Source of the DNA: Geitlerinema sp. PCC 7407
GTDB taxonomy: Bacteria > Cyanobacteriota > Cyanobacteriia > PCC-7407
Reading direction: 5' to 3'
Assembly: GCF_000317045.1 (NCBI RefSeq)
Contig: NC_019703.1
Coordinates: 4,348,934 to 4,412,933, forward strand
DNA: 64,000 nt
The position numbers were made by a program, and so were the translations under genes. Numbering within the stretch: the first letter of the stretch is position 1; each line of letters begins with the position of its first letter. Shown here in pieces: positions 8,901 to 17,239 of the stretch. A model generated the notes under the pieces. That model made no database searches. It saw nothing but the letters and a program-made list of their open reading frames with translations, and was not told where the DNA came from.

Positions 8901-10048
8901 TGCCCTACCGCCAAAGACTTGATGTTGATCGCTGCATTGTGGTCACGGTCCATCGTCAGCCCGCACTCAGGACAGGTATGAATCCTGTCCTGAAGTATTT
9001 TAGGCACCTTGACCCCGCAACCAGAGCAGTTCTGAGACGTACCGCTGGGATTCACTTCAATCGTTAGCAACCCGGCTCTTTCAGCCTTGATTGCCAGAAT
9101 TTGCAGGAATTGACCCCAACCAGCATCGTGAGTTGACTTTGCCAGTTTGCTCCTGGCAATGCCTCGAATATTCAGCTTTTCATGAGCAACATGATTTCCT
9201 TTGGATAAAAGCTTGTTTGCAACCTTGTAGTGAAAGTCTTTTCGCTGGTTCGAGACTTTCAGGTGTGCTTTGGCCACTCGTTTAATCGCCTTTTTCCGAC
9301 GCTTGGAGCCTTTTTTCTTGCGTGAAAGACTGCGCTGCAACCGTTTTAGGCGCTTTTCAGCTTTGCGGTAGTGCTGGGGGATGGGTTCTTCTTGCCCTGT
9401 GTCATCTACCAAGAACGACTTCAAGCCCAGATCAATCCCAGTCGTATTTTCAAGGCTTGGAGCATCAGGTGTGAGAACAGGGACTGATGAATCCTCCAAG
9501 CTCAGAGTCACATACCAGCCATCGACTTTGTAGCTGACGGTGGCAGTCTTGATCCTGAAGCCTTCTGGTAAGGGACGGTGCTGAATCAGTTTTACCCAAC
9601 CAATCTTGGGGAGATTGATCTGTTTGCCCTGGATGCAGTCTTGCTTTGCTTGCGGGAAGGTGAAGGAGCGATAGCGGCCTGCCCCTTTAAAGCGAGGTCT
9701 ACCGCTTCGCTTGCCGTTGCAGTCTCCTTTGAGCCAGCGGTCAAAGGTCTTTTTGACCCGGCCAATGCAGTCTTGCAGAACTTGAGAGTGAATCTGCTGG
9801 TACTCCGGGAACAGTGCCTTGGAGTTGACCAGGTCTCGTTTCTGGGAGTAGAAGTCAGGATTTTCTCGCAGTTCTGGCAGATGACAGATCAGCGGGCAGG
9901 CGTTGATGTCACAGCGGTTTTGCTCATACCAAGAGAACCGCTCACCAAGACGGTAGTTGTACTGTCTGCGCAAGAGTTCCAGCCATTCGCTCATCAAGGC
10001 GACTTGACGGGAGGTTGGACGCAGTCGGTACTGGTAAGCAGTTCTCAC
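8816..10048 (-). CDS. tnpB: RNA-guided endonuclease TnpB / OrfB transposase-accessory protein
   Basis: A 410-residue TnpB, the ancestral relative of Cas12 nucleases. The N-terminal helix-turn-helix-like OrfB region is present (YQYRLRPTSRQVALMSEWL). The RuvC residues are all present: D206 in GIDLGLKS, E290 in HEKLNIRG, and D367/D369 in DRDHNAA. The zinc ribbon is intact with C341, C344, C359 and C362. A basic stretch at 225-265 is likely to bind nucleic acid. Start is a GTG at 10048, since the upstream ATG reading meets a stop after two codons. No frameshift or internal stop is visible, so the protein may be active. Confidence 0.93.
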   Translation of the reverse strand: MRTAYQYRLRPTSRQVALMSEWLELLRRQYNYRLGERFSWYEQNRCDINACPLICHLPELRENPDFYSQKRDLVNSKALFPEYQQIHSQVLQDCIGRVKKTFDRWLKGDCNGKRSGRPRFKGAGRYRSFTFPQAKQDCIQGKQINLPKIGWVKLIQHRPLPEGFRIKTATVSYKVDGWYVTLSLEDSSVPVLTPDAPSLENTTGIDLGLKSFLVDDTGQEEPIPQHYRKAEKRLKRLQRSLSRKKKGSKRRKKAIKRVAKAHLKVSNQRKDFHYKVANKLLSKGNHVAHEKLNIRGIARSKLAKSTHDAGWGQFLQILAIKAERAGLLTIEVNPSGTSQNCSGCGVKVPKILQDRIHTCPECGLTMDRDHNAAINIKSLAVGHSVNKAQDTPDGLPGVTEKPAPYTSVSV

Positions 10049-10292
10049 TTCAACATTTTACTGGGTGAGATTTTTCAGCATACGTCCATTGAGCTGGAGA
10101 GTATGATTTTCTGATTTGAGGCGAAAGAGGGGGTTCCTGACGGGGCTGATAGGCTCTCGCGTCAAACATAGTTCACCGACCGTCCCGCCATGAACGCGCC
10201 TTCATCTCATGCCAAATCAGAGATTATGGACGTGAGGCTTCTGGCTGAACTAGCTAAACCATCCTTTTCTTGGCGGCCAACGCTTCAGCGCT

Positions 10293-10811
10293 ATGACGAT
10301 CTACTTCTACCTCGAACGGGAGCAGCCCTACGGCTGTTTCTCCAATTTCGCGCCCTACGGCTTTGTGCTCGACCACCGCTACTGGCTGACCAGCGAGCAC
10401 TATTTTCAGGCCCAAAAATTTGTCGGGACGCCCTACTTTGAGCAGGTGCGCCAAGCGCCCACCCCCAAAGATGCTGCCAATCTGGGGCGCGATCGCTCCT
10501 TGCCCCTGCGTCCCGACTGGGACAACGTCAAGGACGCCGTGATGTGGCGAGCGGTCCTGTGCAAATTTCAGACCCACGCCAAAATTCGCGAAATCCTGCT
10601 CGCGACCAACAGCGCTCTCCTCGTGGAAAACGCGCCCCACGACTATTACTGGGGCTGCGGCGCCGACGGCAGCGGCCAAAATCGCCTGGGCCAAATCCTG
10701 GTGGCGGTGCGGGAGCATTTGCGCCACGGGAGCACCTCCGAGGCGCGCTCTAGTGCAGATCCGCTTCCCACACCCCGATATACACGCGGTCTTGGGCATC
10801 TCGCTCAATGA
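10293..10811 (+). CDS. NADAR family protein (YbiA-like)
   Basis: A 172-residue protein with the NADAR fold over roughly residues 1-148. Family marks are [22 protein letters not shown], a basic [13 protein letters not shown] stretch, [10 protein letters not shown] and the closing [20 protein letters not shown]. Family members cleave N-glycosidic bonds in riboflavin intermediates or remove ADP-ribose from DNA or protein. Which applies here is unknown. The C-terminal 24 residues lie beyond the domain and overlap the convergent kinase gene by 62 bp, so the original stop codon may have been lost. It sits next to the TnpB element, but no DarT-like ADP-ribosyltransferase is beside it. Confidence 0.85.
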   Translation: MTIYFYLEREQPYGCFSNFAPYGFVLDHRYWLTSEHYFQAQKFVGTPYFEQVRQAPTPKDAANLGRDRSLPLRPDWDNVKDAVMWRAVLCKFQTHAKIREILLATNSALLVENAPHDYYWGCGADGSGQNRLGQILVAVREHLRHGSTSEARSSADPLPTPRYTRGLGHLAQ

Positions 10812-12474
10812 CGCCTTTCAGGTTGCCCACCGAGAAGGCGTACTGATCGCGATCGCGGTCGTGCACTGCCGCCAAGCCCTGCTCAATGGCCGGAGTTGTG
10901 CGGTTGTTCAGCATGCCATTGAGCGCCGCCCGCATCATGAAGCGGTCAATTCCCTGGCTAAAGGAGGCTTCGGTCTGGCGAACGCGGCCCGTGTCGCGAT
11001 CGTAGAGATAGCCCAGGGAAACGCGCCCCGGCACCGGCTCGTAGAGCGCTGACTGGGTGTTGGGCCAGTAGCCTTCTCCGCTCTGGGCTGGCTGCCCCAG
11101 CTCACGGACGATCGCCTGCTGATCGGTGCCCGTCGGAAACCCCCGCACAACGGACAGCGCCGAGGAGTTCGCGGCAGACTCTTGTTTTTTGGGCTTGTCT
11201 TTTTTGGGTTTGGGCTGGGGCTGCTCCGCCGCCGGGGGAGCCTCTTGAATGGGTTCAGGCTCAGGAAGCGGCGACGGAGAGACCTCGGCAGGGCTAGGCT
11301 CAGGGAGCGGCGTTGCGGAGGGCGGGGGGCTGGCGGTCGGGGTGGGGGTACTGGCGATCGGGGCTTCGGGCGTAGGCGCGCTGGGCGTAGGAGTCTCAGC
11401 GGGCACAGAGGGGGAGGTCACCGTTGCGGGCTGGGGCTGGCGCGATCGCAGGGCTGCCGCCATAGCGCCCCCGGCGATCGCCATCACCAGCGCCAGCACC
11501 CCCCACAACACCCAGGGCGATCGCTCTTTCGGCACGCTCTGGGCCACCTGGGTCTTGGGCGCCAGCGTCGGCTCGACCGGCCCTCCTCGAGGCGCTACCA
11601 CCAGCGTCGCCGCCGTCACCGTTCCGGGCTCCTGCGTGACCGCCGCTTCGGCTACCGCCATCGTCACCGGCGGCAGCAGCGCCAGCCAGGCCGCCACGCT
11701 CTCCGGACGGTGACGCGCTTCCACCGCCATCCCCCGCATCACCGCTTGGCTAACCGCCGGACTAATCTGGGGGTTGACCTCGCGGGGGGACGCCATCGGC
11801 TGGCGATCGCGCAAAATCGACGCCGGCGGGACCTTCGCCGTCAGCAGCGCATACAGCGTCGCCGCCAGCCCGTACACATCACTTGCCGGCGTGTACTTGC
11901 CCTGGGATAGGTACTGCTCCACCGGCGCATAGCCCGCCGACACCAAACTCGTGTGGGTCTGCGTCGCATCCCCCGAAAACTCCCGCGCAATCCCAAAATC
12001 GATCAGCACCACCTCCTGGGTGCCCTCCCGCAAAATAATGTTTTGCGGCTTGATATCGCGATGCAGCAGCCCCTTGGCGTGGACCACCTCCAGCGCCGCC
12101 CCGATCTGCCGGATGTAGTGCAGGGCGATCGCCTCCGCCAAAGGCCGATCTGGAAACACCAGCTTGTCAAGAGGCGCGCCCGGAATATAGTCCATCACCA
12201 TATAGGGCAGACCATCTTCCTCAAAAAAATCGCTCACCCGCACAATATTCGGGTGGACACAGCTTGCCAGCCGCCGCGCCTCATCCTGAAACTTTTGATA
12301 AGACCCCCCAACCTCTCGCCGCGCTTGGGTCGTCTCATTGAGCGTCTTGATCACCACCCCTTGTCCCAAGAAGTGATGCATCGCTCGAAACGTCACGCCA
12401 AAGCCACCCCGGCCTAGCTCTTCCTCCAGGGTGTACTTGCCACCTTGCAATGTCTTACCCACGAGAGAATTCAT
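10750..12474 (-). CDS. Membrane-anchored Ser/Thr protein kinase with extracytoplasmic-type C-terminal domain
   Basis: A 574-residue Hanks-type kinase. Kinase domain at about 14-265: glycine loop GRGGFG, K43 in VVIKTL, catalytic D140 in LHRDIKPQN and D159 in IDFGIA. A single transmembrane helix follows at about 321-341. Next comes a long Pro/Ser/Thr-rich linker (345-435), then a globular domain of about 135 residues that I do not recognise (starting [14 protein letters not shown]). The layout resembles a sensor kinase whose outer domain faces the periplasm or thylakoid lumen. The ATG at 12474 gives a family-normal start. It converges and overlaps with the NADAR gene. Confidence 0.92.
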   Translation of the reverse strand: MNSLVGKTLQGGKYTLEEELGRGGFGVTFRAMHHFLGQGVVIKTLNETTQARREVGGSYQKFQDEARRLASCVHPNIVRVSDFFEEDGLPYMVMDYIPGAPLDKLVFPDRPLAEAIALHYIRQIGAALEVVHAKGLLHRDIKPQNIILREGTQEVVLIDFGIAREFSGDATQTHTSLVSAGYAPVEQYLSQGKYTPASDVYGLAATLYALLTAKVPPASILRDRQPMASPREVNPQISPAVSQAVMRGMAVEARHRPESVAAWLALLPPVTMAVAEAAVTQEPGTVTAATLVVAPRGGPVEPTLAPKTQVAQSVPKERSPWVLWGVLALVMAIAGGAMAAALRSRQPQPATVTSPSVPAETPTPSAPTPEAPIASTPTPTASPPPSATPLPEPSPAEVSPSPLPEPEPIQEAPPAAEQPQPKPKKDKPKKQESAANSSALSVVRGFPTGTDQQAIVRELGQPAQSGEGYWPNTQSALYEPVPGRVSLGYLYDRDTGRVRQTEASFSQGIDRFMMRAALNGMLNNRTTPAIEQGLAAVHDRDRDQYAFSVGNLKGVIERDAQDRVYIGVWEADLH

Positions 12475-12693
12475 CGGGACTGCCCCTGTTTCAGACCAAT
12501 CTTGTTCACTCTAGCTCACCTACTTTTCTGCCCTACGCCCCAGGACCTTATCCAGTCCTCTTCCTAAAATAGAAATAAGTTTCAGTAACCCGTCAGCCTC
12601 CTCTTCGCCCTAGCTCCCTCCTTTGCGCAAACGCATTGACCGCTGACCTCAGAACCTGACGAGTTGCTGCATCAGCCCCTCCCAGGAAAGTCT

Positions 12694-13245
12694 ATGTCTA
12701 GCCCTCTTGTCCCCACCCGATTCCCAAGAGTTCCCCTCTGGCGCAGGGGGGCCGCCTTTGGTTTCGACTTTGGGATAGCCTGGTTCCTGAGCTTTGCGGG
12801 TGGCACTCTGGCAGTTCCGCTTTTTCTGCTGGTCTGGTTTGGGCTGCGGGTTGCCCTGCCGATCCGCAACCACGGGCAGAGCCCCGGTCGATGGGCCTTC
12901 AATTTGTCCTTGATCTATGAGCGCTTTGACCTGACCCCGAACTTTTTTGATCTGCTCAAGCGCGAGAGCATCGCTGGCTTGGGAGCGGTCTTACTCATGC
13001 TGGCCCTGACGCGCATCGATCCCGGTCGCAGCTGGGTTTTGCTGTGGATGCTGCCCTTGCTCGCAGATTGCAGTTTGGCCTTCGCTGGCCCGCCCAAGCC
13101 GCAGGCCTTCCACGATCGCGTGGCCCACACCCTCGTGATCGGCACCCGGCGGGGCTATGCCTTGGACCTGCGGCTCCAGCGATGGGCTCAGCGCCTGCCA
13201 TCGCACAATGTCCTTGCGGAAATGATGCGTCGTGTGAAAAGATAG
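12694..13245 (+). CDS. RDD family membrane protein
   Basis: A 183-residue protein with three or four hydrophobic segments. The arginine-rich first helix entrance (WRRGAAFGFDFG), the middle QSPGRWAF motif and the closing AFHDRVAHTLVI match the RDD family, whose members are integral membrane proteins of mostly unknown function and some transport roles. The ATG at 12694 is chosen because AGGA lies 7 bases ahead. The open frame could begin at 12664 but that adds 10 residues without a binding site. It lies just upstream of rpmG (42 nt), so cotranscription is possible. Confidence 0.75.
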   Translation: MSSPLVPTRFPRVPLWRRGAAFGFDFGIAWFLSFAGGTLAVPLFLLVWFGLRVALPIRNHGQSPGRWAFNLSLIYERFDLTPNFFDLLKRESIAGLGAVLLMLALTRIDPGRSWVLLWMLPLLADCSLAFAGPPKPQAFHDRVAHTLVIGTRRGYALDLRLQRWAQRLPSHNVLAEMMRRVKR

Positions 13246-13287
13246 GAGATCGTGTTTGCTGTCTCCAGTTTGTAACCTAGTAAAACT

Positions 13288-13482
13288 ATGGCTAAGGGCA
13301 AAGGCGTCCGAATCATCATCACGCTAGAGTGCACCGAGTGCCGCACCAATCCTGCGAAGCGCTCGCCGGGTGTCTCTCGCTATACCACCACCAAGAACCG
13401 TCGTAACACCACTGCACGGATGGAACTCAAAAAGTTCTGCCCCCACTGCAACCAGCACACGGTTCACAAAGAGATTAAATAA
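13288..13482 (+). CDS. rpmG: 50S ribosomal protein L33 (bL33)
   Basis: A 64-residue ribosomal protein of the large subunit. The N-terminus [18 protein letters not shown] and C-terminus [19 protein letters not shown] are typical of cyanobacterial and plastid L33. Two CxxC pairs (CTEC and CPHC) form a zinc ribbon, so this is the zinc-binding version. The gene is followed 84 nt later by rpsR, the usual cyanobacterial order. Confidence 0.97.
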   Translation: MAKGKGVRIIITLECTECRTNPAKRSPGVSRYTTTKNRRNTTARMELKKFCPHCNQHTVHKEIK

Positions 13483-13485
13483 GCT

Positions 13486-13505
13486 CTCGCGCCAGTTGGC
13501 GGGAG
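13486..13505 (+). promoter_or_regulatory. Intergenic hairpin between rpmG and rpsR
   Basis: CTCGCGCCA and TGGCGGGAG pair with one mismatch around a 2-nt loop just behind the rpmG stop codon. Only GCTTT follows, so it may be an attenuator or RNA-processing stem more than a full terminator. Confidence 0.35.
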
Positions 13506-13566
13506 GCTTTGGCATCTTTGCTACTTCTCCAATCCTTTGAAATCTGCTGCATCACGCTAAGTTCCT

Positions 13567-13782
13567 ATGACCTACTACCGCCGTCGCGTTTCTCCCATTA
13601 AGCCGGGCGAACCCATCGACTACAAAGATGTTGATCTGCTCCGCAAGTTCATCACCGAGCGTGGCAAAATTCTGCCTCGCCGGATCACGGGCTTGACCGC
13701 TAAACAGCAGCGTGACCTGACCGTCGCCATCAAGCGCGCACGAGTTCTGGCTCTGCTGCCCTTCATCAACCGCGAAGGCTAA
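13567..13782 (+). CDS. rpsR: 30S ribosomal protein S18 (bS18)
   Basis: A 71-residue small-subunit ribosomal protein. The order [38 protein letters not shown] and [14 protein letters not shown] is the S18 signature. Length is normal for cyanobacteria. It follows rpmG and precedes an RNase II gene. Confidence 0.97.
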   Translation: MTYYRRRVSPIKPGEPIDYKDVDLLRKFITERGKILPRRITGLTAKQQRDLTVAIKRARVLALLPFINREG

Positions 13783-13794
13783 GCGTTCCCCGTT

Positions 13795-13854
13795 AACCAA
13801 AGGTGGGGACGCTCAGACTTGCGGATTGAACGTTTATGGCCCCACCTTCTGGTT
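13795..13854 (+). terminator. Long stem-loop after rpsR with T-rich tail
   Basis: AACCAAAGGTGGGG (13795-13808) pairs with CCCCACCTTCTGGTT (13840-13854), a 13-14-bp stem with one extra base and a 31-nt loop, followed by CAGTTTTGG. It may end the rpmG-rpsR transcript or act in the leader of the RNase gene that starts 66 nt later. Confidence 0.5.
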
Positions 13855-13920
13855 CAGTTTTGGTTACGGAGGCCGTCTGGGCAATTAGGATAGGTTGCTG
13901 ACTACACCAGGATTCAGCTT

Positions 13921-15948
13921 GTGCAAAAGGGAACGCTGATCGAATTTCGCCTGCATGGAGACCGTCGACTGGCTGTTGCGGAGCGTCCAGAGGGCAAGAA
14001 GCACTGGATCGTCATTGACGAACGGGGTCAGTCCCACACGCTACATCCCAGACAAGTCACCTACGAGGTCGCGGACCAATCCTATAAGCCGACTGAGATT
14101 CCTCAGTTTTTGGCCGAGGTGCAGAACTACCTCGACCCCTCGAGTCTAGAGGTGGCCTGGGAGCTGCTGGTCGAGGATGGAGAAAGCACGACTCCGGCGC
14201 TGCTGGCGCAGCTCCTGTTTTCGGACCAGAGTCCGGCGTTTTGCTATGCTGCCCACTCCTTGCTCTCGGAAGATAAGCTTTATTTCAAGCAAAAGGGAGA
14301 CAGCTACGAGCCGCGCTCTGTTACTCAAGTCGCTGAGATCAAGCATCAGGTAGCCGTTGAGGCTCAGCGTCAGCGAGAGTGGCAAGAGTTTTTGGCGAGG
14401 CTTGAAATGGCGCTGGCCGGTGAGTCAGTGGAGTGGGGCAGTGGCGATCGCCCGCGTTTGGATACACTGGAGCGTTTTGCTACTCTGGGGGAAACTGCGA
14501 ACCATCGGACCCCGGCTCTCGAAATTTTGGCCGCGCTGAAGCGCCCCGAAACTCCTCAAGGCGCTTTTCAACTGCTGGTCGATCTGGGGCTGTGGAGCGT
14601 TCACGAGAACCTCTTCCTGCGGCGCAGTCAACTTCCCGTTGAGTTCTCTACAAAGGTCATTGACGTGGCTCATGGTCGTCTTCAGTCTCCGCCACCGGAT
14701 GCCCATCCCGATCGCCTGGACCTGACGCATCTCAAGGTCTACACGATCGATGATGAGAGCACGCGCGAAATTGATGATGGCCTGAGCCTAGAGTATTTGC
14801 CGGATGGGCGGGAGCGGTTGTGGATCCACATCGCAGACCCGACGCGCTGGGTCGAGCCGGGGGATGAGCTGGATCTAGAGGCGCGCCGTCGCGGGACGAC
14901 GGTGTACCTGCCGACGGGGATGATTCCCATGTTCCCGTCGGATTTGGCGACGGGGCCGATGAGCTTGATTCAGGGCCAGATCTGCTGCGCGCTAAGCTTC
15001 GGGGTACTGCTGACAGCAGAGGGAGCGGTCGAAGATTACAGCATCCATGTCAGCCGCATCAAGCCGACCTACCGCCTGACCTATGAGGATGTGGACGAGA
15101 TGCTGCAGCTTGGCATCACGGCGGAGCCAGAGCTCAATGGGATTGCTGAGTGGGCGCGTCGCCGCGATCGCTGGCGTCATGCCCAGGGCGCCATCAGCAT
15201 TCGGATGCCCGAGTCTTCGATCAAGGTCCAAGACGATGAGGTGGTGGTCAATGTCCTGGAGGATTCCCAGGCGCGCCAGCTTGTCGCTGAGATGATGATT
15301 TTGGCCGGAGAGGTGGCCGCTCACTACGGCCAAACCCACGGCTTGTATATGCCCTTCCGCAACCAGACTCAGCCGGAACTGCCGCCCGAGGAAGAGCTGA
15401 TGCAGCTACCGGCGGGACCGGTACGGGCCTGCGCGATTCGCCGGTGCATGCCCCGCAGCGAAATGAGTCTGACGCCGGCTCGCCACGCCAGTTTGGGCCT
15501 CGACACTTATACCCAGGTGACGTCTCCCATTCGGCGCTACACCGATTTGCTGGCTCACTTTCAGATCAAGGCTCACCTGCGGGGCGAGCCAACTCCTTTT
15601 TCGTCGGACGTGATGCAGGAAGTGCTGGCGAGCGTGAGCACGACGGCCTATGAGGCGGTGCTGGTGGAGCGTCAGACCAATCGCTATTGGGGCCTGGAGT
15701 TTTTGCGGCGGCACACGGGTGAGGTGTGGCAGGCGATGATGCTGCGCTGGCTGCGGGAGCACGAAAACTTGGGACTGATTTTGCTGGAGGAGCTGGGGCT
15801 AGAGCTGGCCTGGCGACCGTCGCGATCGATGGAGCTGGGAGAGCGAATCCAGGTACGGGTCACCTATGTCGATCCGCGCCAGGACATTGTGCAGTTTGAA
15901 GAGATGGCGTCCTACGAGACGATGGCCCAGACGGCAACGTCGCTTTAG
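13921..15948 (+). CDS. RNase II/RNR family 3'-5' exoribonuclease
   Basis: A 675-residue exoribonuclease expected to degrade or trim RNA from the 3' end. The catalytic RNB domain spans about 265-560. The metal-binding aspartates are in YTIDDESTREIDDGLS, and IHIADPTRWV and YTQVTSPIRRYTDL follow. The C-terminal region (about 610-665) looks like an S1/OB domain. The N-terminal region (1-250) is less conserved and matches the shorter cyanobacterial type instead of enterobacterial RNase R. Start is a GTG at 13921. Its position behind rpsR recalls the conserved cyanobacterial order rpmG-rpsR-rnb. Confidence 0.92.
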   Translation: MQKGTLIEFRLHGDRRLAVAERPEGKKHWIVIDERGQSHTLHPRQVTYEVADQSYKPTEIPQFLAEVQNYLDPSSLEVAWELLVEDGESTTPALLAQLLFSDQSPAFCYAAHSLLSEDKLYFKQKGDSYEPRSVTQVAEIKHQVAVEAQRQREWQEFLARLEMALAGESVEWGSGDRPRLDTLERFATLGETANHRTPALEILAALKRPETPQGAFQLLVDLGLWSVHENLFLRRSQLPVEFSTKVIDVAHGRLQSPPPDAHPDRLDLTHLKVYTIDDESTREIDDGLSLEYLPDGRERLWIHIADPTRWVEPGDELDLEARRRGTTVYLPTGMIPMFPSDLATGPMSLIQGQICCALSFGVLLTAEGAVEDYSIHVSRIKPTYRLTYEDVDEMLQLGITAEPELNGIAEWARRRDRWRHAQGAISIRMPESSIKVQDDEVVVNVLEDSQARQLVAEMMILAGEVAAHYGQTHGLYMPFRNQTQPELPPEEELMQLPAGPVRACAIRRCMPRSEMSLTPARHASLGLDTYTQVTSPIRRYTDLLAHFQIKAHLRGEPTPFSSDVMQEVLASVSTTAYEAVLVERQTNRYWGLEFLRRHTGEVWQAMMLRWLREHENLGLILLEELGLELAWRPSRSMELGERIQVRVTYVDPRQDIVQFEEMASYETMAQTATSL

Positions 15949-15966
15949 GGATTGGCGAAAATAAGG

Positions 15967-16028
15967 GCTGGGCGATCGCCGGCTAGAACCTCGCAAGCCA
16001 ACCGAGTTCTAGCGGCGATTTACCCAGC
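15967..16028. terminator. Long hairpin between convergent RNase II and FHA genes
   Basis: GCTGGG-CGATCGCC-GGCTAGAAC pairs with GTTCTAGC-GGCGAT-CCCAGC, interrupted by a few unpaired bases, around a 16-nt loop. On the minus strand it is followed by TTATTTT. It lies between two stop codons, so it could end both transcripts. Confidence 0.5.
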
Positions 16029-16043
16029 AATCCTGAACTTGAT

Positions 16044-16589
16044 TTAGAAGAAGGTGGCGTCGGAGAAGGCGATCGCCTCGGACTGATGGATCGAGAGGAA
16101 AAACTCGACCTGCACGTTGCCGAACTGAATCAGGTCCCCGTCGCGCAGCGAGAGGCGCTCGAGGGTCGGGATGCGGCGACAGTTGAGGAAGGTGCCGTTG
16201 CTGCTGCCGACATCGGTCAGGTAAAAGCCATTTTCAGGGCAGTAGCTGATGACGGAGTGACAGCGAGACACGGAGCTGTCCTGGATGCTGATGGCACAGC
16301 GAGCGCCCCGACCAACGAGCCAGCTACTGCTGAGATCTGTGATTTGCAAATCGGGCGCTGGCGTGAGGTTGGTGGCCAGAAAGCTGGTGCGCTCAGTGGC
16401 GATCGCCTGGATATAGTGGGCTGCCACACTGCAGCGCGCCGTCGGATTGAGCAGGGGCTCAATAATCGTCGTGACTTGCTCGAAGTCGTGGTTGCAGTCT
16501 GACAGGAGCGATCGCGAAATTAAGGGATTTTGTTGAAAAAAGCTGAGGGCTCGGCGACTGGCATCGGAGCAGATCTGGGTCTGTACCAT
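16044..16589 (-). CDS. FHA domain protein
   Basis: A 181-residue cytoplasmic protein whose second half (about 90-170) is a forkhead-associated domain, which binds phosphothreonine peptides. The diagnostic residues are GRG in SWLVGRGARC, SRCHS, and SSNGTFLN. The N-terminal 80 residues are helical and unassigned. It may be a reader of Ser/Thr kinase signalling, such as that of the kinase at 10750-12474, but no direct link is shown. ATG 16589 is preferred over a TTG at 16628, which adds 13 residues. Confidence 0.88.
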   Translation of the reverse strand: MVQTQICSDASRRALSFFQQNPLISRSLLSDCNHDFEQVTTIIEPLLNPTARCSVAAHYIQAIATERTSFLATNLTPAPDLQITDLSSSWLVGRGARCAISIQDSSVSRCHSVISYCPENGFYLTDVGSSNGTFLNCRRIPTLERLSLRDGDLIQFGNVQVEFFLSIHQSEAIAFSDATFF

Positions 16590-16628
16590 AGCTTCATTCC
16601 AAGGGGCAATTTTCGTGTGTAGCAACAA

Positions 16629-17239
16629 TCCCGTGCACTAGGGGCACAGAGATCGAAAAACGTGGAACAAGCACCCTGACCGAACTGGGCTGACTCAGAA
16701 ATGAATCACGCATGCCAATAGCTAGCGTAGGCGATCGCGGCGGAGCGGAACTTTTGGAGCGATCGCCGATTTTTGAAACGCTTTGCGCAACAAAGCTGAG
16801 CGTTGCTTTAAGTTGAATACCCTATTCGTCAGGAAATACGGGTAGATATGCCTATAAAGTTTGCGAAGGTTTCACACAGCCCCGCTTTTTATAAAGCTCA
16901 GCTAAAGCCTTTGTGAAGCTAGCGAGCATCCTCCCGTCTCCAAAGGCGCAGCAGATAGTCCTGCGGGTTTTAACCCAGCAAAAAGCCCCAAAACCGTAAT
17001 TTCTCGGTCATGGCTGCCCCTGATCACGATTGCAGGACTCCAAACGCCATGGTTTCCTGATAGAAAAAGCGCAACCCCGAAGTTTTCTGGCTCGTATTAA
17101 CAGCTACAGTCCCACGTCCCCGCGACCTTCTACTTTGGAGTTGGGCTCGAAATGTAATAGGCTCCTGACTTTATCCGACGGGCCGCCGTGGGGCGATTGG
17201 GCAAAACGTCAGGGGCCGACAGACTACGGGAGAGTAGGT
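16629..17239. other. Long intergenic region between divergent FHA and ATP-grasp genes
   Basis: About 600 bp with no convincing gene. An open frame continues from the ATP-grasp gene up to 17030 but is not family-like. The part at 16840-16910 is AT-rich, with two near copies of TATAAAG (around 16853 and 16891), and is the likeliest place for the promoters of both flanking genes. HIP1 sites occur near 16730 and 16760. Confidence 0.5.

Larger units (their letters stand above)
8735..10190 (-). mobile_element. IS1341-type (IS200/IS605 superfamily) element carrying only tnpB
   Basis: A single tnpB with no tnpA partner lies between the ABC-F and NADAR genes. The side downstream of tnpB ends in a 6-bp hairpin (AAGCCG-N7-CGGCTT, 8736-8754) of the kind that marks the right end of IS605 elements. 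The left end lies somewhere in 10049-10190 but I could not delimit it. These elements make no target duplication, so none is expected. Boundaries are approximate. Confidence 0.6.

Noticed and set aside
10190-10441. Open frame of 83 codons upstream of and overlapping the NADAR gene
   Set aside because: It overlaps the NADAR start in another frame and has no family-like sequence.
12649-13206. Several minus-strand open frames opposite the RDD gene
   Set aside because: They are shadows of the coding strand, rich in Arg, Ala and Gln, with no domain pattern.
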